Below are positions 1-4,995 of a DNA stretch of 5,909 nucleotides, in pieces. The notes under the pieces were generated by a model. The model was not told where the DNA came from. It ran no database searches and was given only the letters and a program-made list of their open reading frames with translations. The stretch's first letter is position 1; every line of letters starts with the position of its first letter. Position numbers and translations under genes: made by a program. The DNA comes from CAUJGQ01 sp038325665 (GTDB lineage: Bacteria > Chloroflexota > Dehalococcoidia > CAUJGQ01): positions 1 to 5,909 of the forward strand of contig JBBQJF010000337.1 in NCBI GenBank assembly GCA_038325665.1. Direction: 5' to 3'.

Positions 1-101
1 AGGATGCGCGGGTGGTGCTGCTTGTAGTCGGACAGGTAGGTGTACACGCGTGCGGCAGGCGCTCCCACCGCTCCTTCGGCCGCCACGGACACGGTTGCCA
101 T
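1..101 (-). CDS. SRPBCC-family protein, N-terminal fragment (runs off the window start)
   Basis: Read on the minus strand, an ATG at 101-99 opens an unbroken frame of 33 codons to the window edge, starting MATVSVAAEGAVGAPAARVY and continuing through a TYLSDYKQHHPRIL segment. The start is supported by a GGAGG Shine-Dalgarno (complement of 109-113) seven bases upstream. The pattern of a beta strand, then A-x-x-V-Y-x-Y-L-x-D-Y and H-H-P-R-I-L, is what I know from the beginning of SRPBCC (START/polyketide-cyclase-like) proteins, small helix-grip folds that bind hydrophobic ligands. Only the first strand and helix are present, so no ligand or reaction can be proposed. It is transcribed away from the catabolic genes and need not belong to them. 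Family assignment is moderately sure; that it is a real gene start is more sure. Confidence 0.7.
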   Translation of the reverse strand, partial: MATVSVAAEGAVGAPAARVYTYLSDYKQHHPRI

Positions 102-351
102 TGTGATTCCTCCATCTGAATTGACGTGGCATGTATGCTCACCGTCTGCTGCCAGTCTCGCGCCGTGGCGCCGCGAACACACCGTTCCCAGGGGCAGCCG
201 GTACCCGGTCGTTGGTACACCGCACCTGCTCGGGTCGGTCGCTCGCGGCAGATCGACTCACCGCGGTATCATGACCCACGCGCCCGCCACGCTGCTCCAA
301 GCCGTATGCGGGGGCGTTAGACACACGGCAAGATACCTCCAGGGGGCCGCG
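102..351. promoter_or_regulatory. Divergent intergenic region between the SRPBCC gene and the thiolase-like gene
   Basis: About 250 bases separate two divergent starts, so promoters for both directions are expected here. No convincing -35/-10 pair is visible. A TATCAT hexamer at 267-272 matches five of six bases of the sigma70 -10 consensus but has no recognisable -35 box 16-18 bases upstream. An inverted repeat GTACC-N8-GGTAC (201-205 and 214-218) lies mid-region and could be a regulator site, although its arms are only five bases. No tRNA, riboswitch or other RNA gene was recognised. The plus frame is open from position 40, but the protein it encodes before 352 resembles nothing and overlaps the minus-strand gene. 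Confidence 0.45.
341..346 (+). promoter_or_regulatory. Ribosome binding site that fixes the GTG start of the thiolase-like gene
   Basis: AGGGGG lies five bases before the GTG at 352. The family-typical N-terminus (a beta strand reading RFAIAGLGVTALGR) starts only six codons after this GTG. An upstream in-frame ATG at 271 has no comparable purine-rich site and would add 27 residues with no family resemblance. Confidence 0.65.
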
Positions 352-1506
352 GTGCCATTCAAAGATCGGTTTGCTATCGCCGGACTGGGCGTGACCGCGT
401 TGGGACGGCTCCCCGGCCGCACCGCCGCGTCGGTGAAGGCTGAAGCCGTGACGCGGGCGGTGCGCGACGCCGGCCTGCGGCTGAGCGATATCGATGGACT
501 GATCGGCCAGGCGGATTTCGGGGCCGACACCGGCGCCGAGCTTCCCCGGCGGCTGGGCATCGAGCCGAAGTTCTTCTGGTCGCTGATCGCCGGCGGCACC
601 AGCGCGATCTCCGCGATCATCGCCGCCTGTGGGGCGATCGAGGCCGGCATCGCCCGTCATGTCGTGTGCCTGTGCGGCTCAACCAGCCTGAGCCAATCCG
701 TGCGGGTCGGGTCGGCAGCCGGGGCGGTCGAGAACACGAACGCCGCGTACGGCGTGTTCGGCCCCGCCGCCGACCATGCGCTGATGGCCCGCCGCCACAT
801 GCACGCGTACGGCACCACACCCGCGCAGCTCGGCGCGGTCGCCGTGACGATGCGCGCCAACGCGAACCGGCGGCCGGAGGCGCAGATGTACGGCCGCCCG
901 CTGAGCATCGACGACTACTTTGATGCGCCGGTGGTGGTCGAGCCACTCCGCCGCCCCGATTGCTGCCTCGTCACCGACGGCGGGGCGGCGGTAGTCGTCA
1001 CGACCGCCGGTCGCGCCAGGGAACTGCGGCCCGACCCGGTTGTGATCATGGGCGCCGGCCTCGGTCATCAGGTCGGGTTGTCGTACCGCAAGCGCAACTA
1101 CGTGTCGTACGCGGTCGGGACGGCGAAAGAAACCGCGTTCCGCGAGGCAGACATTACCCTCGGTGACATCGACTTCGCGGAGCTGTATGAGCCGTTCTCG
1201 ATCGGGGTGATCGTCCAGCTCGAGGACTACGGCTTCTGCGCCAAGGGCGAGGGTGGGCCGTTCGTCGAGGCCGGCAATGTGGCATTGACGGGGCGGCTGC
1301 CGGTCAACACGGGTGGCGGCCAAGCCTCGTGGGGCTACCTCCAGGGCTACACACCGCTGGCCGAAGCCGTGCTGCAACTCACCGACCGCGGCGGTGACAC
1401 TCAACTCCCTGGCGGACGGATCTGCCTCGTCACCGGCCACGGCGCGACATCGGACCGGTCGATGAACTACTCCGACGCCTGCCTGATCCTGGGGAGGGAC
1501 CGATGA
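352..1506 (+). CDS. Thiolase-fold protein lacking thiolase catalytic residues; probable Ltp2-like CoA-thioester aldolase subunit
   Basis: This 384-residue protein has the length and layout of SCP2-type thiolases and lipid-transfer proteins: an N-terminal strand with A-G-L-G-V-T (10-15), a D-x-D-G-L-I-G region (46-52), the active-site segment IAGGTSAISAI (79-89), then ELYEPFSIGVIVQLEDYGFC (277-296), NTGGGQASWGYLQGY (319-333) and a C-terminal CLVTGHG (358-364). Against SCP2 thiolase from memory, the nucleophilic Cys aligns with Gly82, the His of K-G-H-P with Tyr329, the His of E-L-H-D with Tyr279, and the C-terminal Cys of biosynthetic thiolases with about Val360. Known Ltp2 aldolases of steroid side-chain breakdown use two tyrosines (Tyr294 and Tyr344, as I recall) with the same 50-residue spacing. 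A retro-aldolase or other non-thiolytic C-C lyase acting on acyl-CoA is therefore inferred. The next gene, overlapping by four bases, encodes the expected zinc-ribbon/OB-fold partner. Automated annotation would probably read acetyl-CoA acetyltransferase. Fold call is sure; reaction is not. Confidence 0.9.
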   Translation: MPFKDRFAIAGLGVTALGRLPGRTAASVKAEAVTRAVRDAGLRLSDIDGLIGQADFGADTGAELPRRLGIEPKFFWSLIAGGTSAISAIIAACGAIEAGIARHVVCLCGSTSLSQSVRVGSAAGAVENTNAAYGVFGPAADHALMARRHMHAYGTTPAQLGAVAVTMRANANRRPEAQMYGRPLSIDDYFDAPVVVEPLRRPDCCLVTDGGAAVVVTTAGRARELRPDPVVIMGAGLGHQVGLSYRKRNYVSYAVGTAKETAFREADITLGDIDFAELYEPFSIGVIVQLEDYGFCAKGEGGPFVEAGNVALTGRLPVNTGGGQASWGYLQGYTPLAEAVLQLTDRGGDTQLPGGRICLVTGHGATSDRSMNYSDACLILGRDR

Positions 1507-1922
1507 GCGCACCGAACCGGCCGATGCCGCGGATCACCGTCGATGACGCCCCCTTCTGGGAGGGGGCAGTCCGCCATGAGCTGTGGCAGCAGCGATGCGT
1601 CGATTGCCGCACGTACCATGAGCCGCCGGTCGAAGCCTGCTGGCAGTGCCACACGGAACCGCCGCGCATCGAATGGGCGCGGGTCAGCGGCCGGGGCATC
1701 GTCTTCACATTCAACGTTTATCACCGCGCCTATCACCCCTGGTTCGCGGACATGGTGCCGTATAACACGGCAATCGTCGAGTTGGACGAAGGTCCATTGA
1801 TACGGACGCGCATTACTGGCTGCGCCAACGACCAAATCTCAATCGGAATGCCGGTCGAGGTCGTGTTTGAAAACGTCTCCAGTACGGTGACGCTGCCCAA
1901 TTTTCGGCCGGCGCCCGCCTGA
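1503..1922 (+). CDS. Zn-ribbon domain-containing OB-fold protein (DUF35 type), partner of the thiolase-fold protein
   Basis: This 139-residue protein has an N-terminal helical stretch (about 16-30, FWEGAVRHELWQQ), then a rubredoxin-like zinc ribbon with Cys32, Cys35, Cys46 and Cys49 (CxxC-x10-CxxC). An OB-fold follows, marked by VSGRGIVFTF (62-71), PYNTAIVELDEGP (86-98) and IGMPVEVVFE (114-123). This is the full usual architecture and length of the family, with all four zinc ligands present. Such proteins bind thiolase-fold enzymes and are thought to help bind or channel the CoA substrate. Examples are ChsH2's DUF35 domain with Ltp2, the archaeal acetoacetyl-CoA thiolase/HMG-CoA synthase complex, and BbsA with BbsB. 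The ATG overlaps the stop of the preceding gene (ATGA, 1503-1506), and GGAGGG at 1493-1498 sits four bases upstream inside that gene, so coupled translation and a fixed stoichiometry are likely. The family assignment is firm; the exact role is inferred from the neighbour. Confidence 0.92.
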   Translation: MSAPNRPMPRITVDDAPFWEGAVRHELWQQRCVDCRTYHEPPVEACWQCHTEPPRIEWARVSGRGIVFTFNVYHRAYHPWFADMVPYNTAIVELDEGPLIRTRITGCANDQISIGMPVEVVFENVSSTVTLPNFRPAPA

Positions 1923-2052
1923 GACGGCCAGCCGGCAATCCAGTACGCCGCGTCGCCCTGTCTGTCAGGATTTCTCGGAACGCCGGCCATGGTTGACTCG
2001 CGGGCGAGGCGCGATGGCCGTGTCGCCCCAACCTGAACGAAGAAGGATTGCG
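1923..2052. other. Gap between the two gene pairs
   Basis: This 130-base gap is the only break in the four-gene run. I see no terminator hairpin with a T tract and no paired -35/-10. TTGACT at 1993-1998 resembles a -35 box, but nothing like TATAAT follows at 16-18 bases. The genes may share a transcript through the gap, or a promoter may be present that I cannot recognise. Confidence 0.4.
2041..2047 (+). promoter_or_regulatory. Ribosome binding site that fixes the start of the first CoA-transferase
   Basis: AGAAGGA lies five bases before the ATG at 2053. Two in-frame starts further upstream (TTG at 1993, ATG at 2014) would add 20 or 13 residues that look like no family member and would place this site inside the coding region. 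The conserved domain begins a few residues after 2053. Confidence 0.7.
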
Positions 2053-3336
2053 ATGACCGACCCCGCGCTGTCCCACCTCCGCATTTGTGACTTCACCGGC
2101 CAGCTCGCCGGGGCGGGCGCCACCCGCTTCCTTGCCGCATTCGGCGCCGAGGTGATCCGCATCGAGGACCCCACCAACCAGGGTCGTTGGGATATCTTGC
2201 GCGGCAATCCGCCGTACGTGGACGAACGGCGCGGGATCAACCTCGGTGGCGCGTACAACAACCACAATGCCGGCAAGCTCGGTATCACGCTCAACCTGCG
2301 CACCGACGAGGGCAAGCAGGTTCTACGCCAACTGATCGCGGCCTCGGATGTGGTCACGGAGAACTTCGCCGCCGGGGTGCTGGCGCGAATCGGCTTTCCA
2401 TACGAGGAATTGCGGGCGATCAAACCCGACATCGTCTACGTCTCCAACTGCGGCTTCGGCCACAGCGGCCCCTACACCGGCTTCAAGACATGGGGGCCGA
2501 GCGTACAGGCGTTCTCTGGTCTCACCTTCAGCTCCGGCCTGCCCGACCAGCCCCCGGCCGGGTGGGGTTACTCCTACATGGATCACACCGGCGCCTACTA
2601 TATGGCGATGGCGATCCTGATGGCCGTGTATCACCATGACGCGACCGGCGAAGGTCAGTGGGTCGATTACGCCACCACCGAGGCGGCGATGACACTCAAC
2701 GGCCCCGCCCTACTCGACTACACCGTTAACGGCCGCCCTCTGCGCCGGCCCGGGATGCCCAACAGCAACCGCTCGCAATATCCACCCATGGCGCCGCACG
2801 GCATCTATCCCGCCGATCCCGATCCGCTCTCGCCCGCTCCTGGCTCGGTCGGCGATTGGGGCATCAGTGAGGCGTGGGTCGCCCTTGCCTGCCGCGACGA
2901 CGGCGACTGGGCCGCGCTGTCCGCTGCCATCGATGAGCCGTGGGCGGCGGACCCGCGGTTCGCGGCGCTCGACGGACGGCTCGCGCACGAGGACGAGCTT
3001 GACCGCTCGCTGGCGGAGTGGACCCGGCGGCGCGGGCCATTCGCGACCGCTGAATTGCTCCAGGCGGTGGGCGTGCCCGCGTCCGCGGTACAAACACCGG
3101 AGCAGCGCATCGACCACGATCCGAACACGTCGGCCTGGGGCCTGTGGCCCGAGATCGAGCAGACCGAGATGGGTCGCTTGCGAGTGGACGGCCTGCCGGT
3201 CCACCTCTCCGATTCGGACTGGTCTATACGCCGTGGCGCCCCCTGCCTCGGTGAACACAATGAGCGGGTGCTCGGCGACCTACTGGGACTGGGCCGCCGC
3301 CGTATCGCCGCCTTGCACGAGGAGGGTGTCCTGTGA
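2053..3336 (+). CDS. Family III (CaiB/BaiF) CoA-transferase, catalytic-Asp-bearing subunit
   Basis: This 427-residue protein, the usual length for the family, moves CoA between carboxylic acids in the cytoplasm through aspartyl-anhydride and aspartyl-CoA intermediates. Family landmarks in order: LRICDFTGQLAGAGATRFLA then GAEVIRIEDP (9-40), NAGKLGITLNL (72-82), SDVVTENFAAGVLARIG (98-114), SNCGFGHSGPY (131-141), the active-site stretch YSYMDHTGAYY (173-183) with the putative nucleophile Asp177, TGEGQWVDYATTEA (198-211), and a C-terminal GAPCLGEHNERVL (395-407). The region around 257-270 (rich in D, P, S and G) may be a linker between the two interlaced domains. The next gene encodes a second member of the family and overlaps by four bases. 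Having two unequal adjacent paralogues suggests one heteromeric enzyme. Donor and acceptor acids cannot be inferred; automatic names such as formyl-CoA or carnitine transferase would be over-specific. Confidence 0.93.
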   Translation: MTDPALSHLRICDFTGQLAGAGATRFLAAFGAEVIRIEDPTNQGRWDILRGNPPYVDERRGINLGGAYNNHNAGKLGITLNLRTDEGKQVLRQLIAASDVVTENFAAGVLARIGFPYEELRAIKPDIVYVSNCGFGHSGPYTGFKTWGPSVQAFSGLTFSSGLPDQPPAGWGYSYMDHTGAYYMAMAILMAVYHHDATGEGQWVDYATTEAAMTLNGPALLDYTVNGRPLRRPGMPNSNRSQYPPMAPHGIYPADPDPLSPAPGSVGDWGISEAWVALACRDDGDWAALSAAIDEPWAADPRFAALDGRLAHEDELDRSLAEWTRRRGPFATAELLQAVGVPASAVQTPEQRIDHDPNTSAWGLWPEIEQTEMGRLRVDGLPVHLSDSDWSIRRGAPCLGEHNERVLGDLLGLGRRRIAALHEEGVL

Positions 3337-4697
3337 GCGCCGGTGATTCAACCGCATCCAACTCCCGTCCCGCCGAAACGCCACTCCCCGCGGCCGAGCA
3401 ACGCGCCCCCGCGGATACCGGCGGACCGGCCGGCCCGCTCGCCGGGCTGCGCGTGATCGAGTTGAACAGCGAGCGAAGCGCGTTCGCGGGCAAGCTCATG
3501 GCCGACATGGGCGCGGATGTGATCACCGTCGAGCCGCCGGATGGCGATCCCACCCGCCGCTTCGCCCCCTTCGCCGGTGACGTGCCCGACCCGGAGCGGA
3601 GCCTGTGGTTCTGGCACTACAACACCAACAAACGTGGCATCACGCTCGACCTCGGAACCGAACACGGCCGCGACGTGGTGCGGCGGCTGGTGGCGCCGGC
3701 AGATTTCTTCCTGGAGGGGGAGCCTCCCGGCCGGCTGGCGGCGCTCGACCTCGACTGGCCGGACCTGGCGCCGGCCAACCCCCGCCTCATCATGGTGTCG
3801 ATCACGCCCTTCGGCCGGTCCGGGCCGCGCGCGGACGAGCAGGCGACCGATCTGACGCTGCTGGCGGGCGGTGGTCCGGCGTGGAGTTGCGGATACGACG
3901 ATCATTCGCTCCCACCGGTGCGGGGCGGCGGCAACCAGGGCTACCAGACCGGCTGCCACTTCGCCGTGATGTCAGCGCTGGTGGCGCTGGTCCACCGTCA
4001 GCGGACGGGGCGAGGCCAGCACATCGATGTCAACATGCACGCCGCCTCCAACGTCACCACCGAGGCGGGCAGCTATCACTGGCTGGTGGCGCGCGAGACG
4101 GTCCAGCGCCAAACGGGCCGTCACGCGGCCGTGTCGCCCTCGATGACAAGCCAGGTGTGGTGTAAAGACGGTCGCCAGGTCAATTCAGGTCTGCCGCCGC
4201 GCACACCCGCCCAGTTCCGCGCGATTCACGACTGGATGAAGAACCTCGGCCTGCTCGACCAGTTTCCCGACCTCGCGATCTTCGAGCTGGCGATGGAAGG
4301 TGAACCGTTCTCGTTCTGGCAGATCGCGCAGGATGAACTCGTGCGGGCCAAGTTCACCGCCGCTCGCAACGCCGTCAACTTCCTCGCCGAGCGGATGACC
4401 GCCTACGAGTTCTTCACCGGCGGCCAGCAGCGCGGCTTCCAGTTCTCGATCATCTACGCGCCGGAAGAAGCGATCGAGGATCCTCATGTGTCAGCCCGCG
4501 GCTTCCCGGTCGAGGTGGCGCATCCCGAGGTGGGCCGCTCCTACCGTTACCCCGGTGCGCCCTACCGATTCGCGCGCACCCCATGGGCGATCCGGCGGCG
4601 CGCCCCCCTGCTCGGTGAGGATAACGCGGAGGTGTTCGCCGAGCTTGGCCTCGATGATGCAGAGATCGCCGCGCTCGACGCCGAACCCGAGCGATGA
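3333..4697 (+). CDS. Family III (CaiB/BaiF) CoA-transferase paralogue with Tyr in place of the catalytic Asp
   Basis: This 454-residue protein starts at GTG 3333, six bases after GGAGGG (3321-3326), overlapping the previous stop (GTGA). A Pro/Ala-rich, probably disordered tail (1-34) precedes family landmarks: LAGLRVIELN (36-45), LMADMGADVITVEPPDGDPTR (55-75), NTNKRGITLDLG (97-108), DFFLEGEPPGRLAAL (124-138), VSITPFGRSGPR (155-166), TGRGQHIDVNMHAASN (225-240), and a C-terminal YPGAPYRFARTPWAIRRRAPLLGEDN (406-431). An ungapped 29-residue match to the upstream paralogue, from its Asp177 through its VD at 204-205, places Tyr204 (TAC, 3942-3944) where the nucleophilic Asp should be; the next TG pair and the TGxGQ motif align exactly. 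The protein is otherwise complete, so it is probably a non-catalytic or structurally required subunit rather than a decayed gene. I recall a similar division in BbsEF (benzylsuccinate CoA-transferase). It could alternatively use another residue or bind CoA only. Confidence 0.92.
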   Translation: MSAGDSTASNSRPAETPLPAAEQRAPADTGGPAGPLAGLRVIELNSERSAFAGKLMADMGADVITVEPPDGDPTRRFAPFAGDVPDPERSLWFWHYNTNKRGITLDLGTEHGRDVVRRLVAPADFFLEGEPPGRLAALDLDWPDLAPANPRLIMVSITPFGRSGPRADEQATDLTLLAGGGPAWSCGYDDHSLPPVRGGGNQGYQTGCHFAVMSALVALVHRQRTGRGQHIDVNMHAASNVTTEAGSYHWLVARETVQRQTGRHAAVSPSMTSQVWCKDGRQVNSGLPPRTPAQFRAIHDWMKNLGLLDQFPDLAIFELAMEGEPFSFWQIAQDELVRAKFTAARNAVNFLAERMTAYEFFTGGQQRGFQFSIIYAPEEAIEDPHVSARGFPVEVAHPEVGRSYRYPGAPYRFARTPWAIRRRAPLLGEDNAEVFAELGLDDAEIAALDAEPER

Positions 4698-4758
4698 GTG
4701 ATTCGGCATCTGGTTTACGTACGTATGCCCCGCCCGCCGGGAGCGACCTCTCCCCCGG

Positions 4759-4801
4759 CCCCTCCCCCCCGGCAGGCCGGGACAGGCTGCGAGGGGAGGG
4801 G
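4759..4801. repeat. Long hairpin in the intergenic element (left part)
   Basis: CCCCTCCCC (4759-4767) pairs perfectly with GGGGAGGGG (4793-4801). Directly inside, CCCGGC (4768-4773) can pair with GCCGGG (4776-4781), leaving an 11-base bulge on the right arm. There is no T tract, so it is not a standard intrinsic terminator, but it could slow or stop transcription between the CoA-transferase and the oxidoreductase, or protect the 3' end of the upstream mRNA. Confidence 0.6.
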
Positions 4802-4806
4802 AGCCA

Positions 4807-4820
4807 CCGGTCCCCGGTCC
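4807..4820. repeat. Perfect 7-bp tandem duplication
   Basis: CCGGTCC is present twice back to back (4807-4813 and 4814-4820). It sits inside the intergenic element and is probably a slippage product. Confidence 0.5.
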
Positions 4821-4844
4821 GTCGCACCCCTGCCCCGACATGGT

Positions 4845-4859
4845 CGAACTCTAAGTTCG
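4845..4859. repeat. Small AT-richer palindrome in the intergenic element
   Basis: CGAACT-CTA-AGTTCG forms a perfect 6-bp stem with a three-base loop, unusually AT-rich for this region. It may be a structural part of the repeat or a protein-binding site; the sequence alone does not decide. Confidence 0.5.
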
Positions 4860-4862
4860 TCT

Positions 4863-4887
4863 CCCCCTTCCCTTGCAGGGAAGGAGG
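4863..4887. repeat. Right-hand hairpin in the intergenic element
   Basis: CCTTCCC (4866-4872) pairs with GGGAAGG (4878-4884) around the loop TTGCA. After a C/A mismatch, two more C-G pairs extend the stem to 4863-4887. The G run and TTAGGT that follow form the right terminal repeat. Confidence 0.6.
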
Positions 4888-4950
4888 CCGGGGGGTTAGG
4901 TGCTCTCACGGCGGCTGGCGTCGCGCATGGGGCGAGCGTCGCGTTGGCGC

Positions 4951-4956
4951 TATACT
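4951..4956 (+). promoter_or_regulatory. Probable -10 box for the oxidoreductase gene
   Basis: TATACT matches five of six bases of the sigma70 -10 consensus in an otherwise GC-rich stretch. It lies 39 bases before the ATG at 4996, implying a short leader of about 33 bases. The expected -35 position (about 4928-4933, TGGGGC) is a poor match, so an activator or another sigma factor may be involved. It lies downstream of the repeat element, which supports separate transcription of this gene. Confidence 0.4.
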
Positions 4957-4995
4957 GCCCGCAACACACCGCGGCTGCAAAGTAAGGGGACGGAC

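Larger units (their letters stand above)
4746..4901. repeat. MITE/REP-like intergenic element with imperfect terminal inverted repeats
   Basis: The left end, ACCTCTCCCCCGGCCCCTCC (4746-4765), and the reverse complement of the right end, ACCTAACCCCCCGGCCTCC (from 4883-4901), agree except for two bases, one extra C and a small difference near the inner side. Between them lie three internal hairpins. This looks like a non-coding mobile or palindromic repeat of the kind scattered between genes in GC-rich genomes; C-run/G-run elements ending in GGGGGGTTAGGT are familiar to me from Chloroflexota. No target-site duplication is evident. Whether it is repeated elsewhere cannot be seen from a single window. 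Confidence 0.6.

Noticed and set aside
121..126. TTGACG as a -35 box in the divergent region
   Set aside because: At the proper distance downstream the bases read CGTCTG or similar; TATGCT lies too close (7 bases) to serve as its -10.
679..1512. Long minus-strand open frame (277 codons) opposite the thiolase-like gene
   Set aside because: A shadow frame common in high-GC coding DNA; the translation is Arg/Val/Gly-rich without a domain, and the plus strand encodes a clear conserved protein.
1993..1998. TTGACT as a -35 box for an internal promoter before the CoA-transferase pair
   Set aside because: No -10-like hexamer is found 16-18 bases downstream; in high-GC DNA a lone hexamer is not evidence.
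3942..3944. Tyr204 as a simple sequencing error for Asp (TAC versus GAC)
   Set aside because: One base would restore Asp, so it cannot be wholly excluded. But the surrounding motif also departs from the upstream paralogue (NQGYQTG versus YSYMDHTG), and the paired-gene context fits a non-catalytic subunit.
3348..3959. Minus-strand open frame (203 codons) opposite the second CoA-transferase
   Set aside because: Same reason: low-complexity shadow of a well-supported plus-strand gene.
4759..4801. Rho-independent terminator after the CoA-transferases
   Set aside because: The hairpin is strong but is followed by GC-rich sequence with no T run, so it does not fit a classic intrinsic terminator; it is kept as part of a repeat element instead.
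4698..4985. Second plus-strand open frame of about 95 codons across the same intergenic region
   Set aside because: Also made of the repeat element, with no family resemblance and no clear ribosome site.
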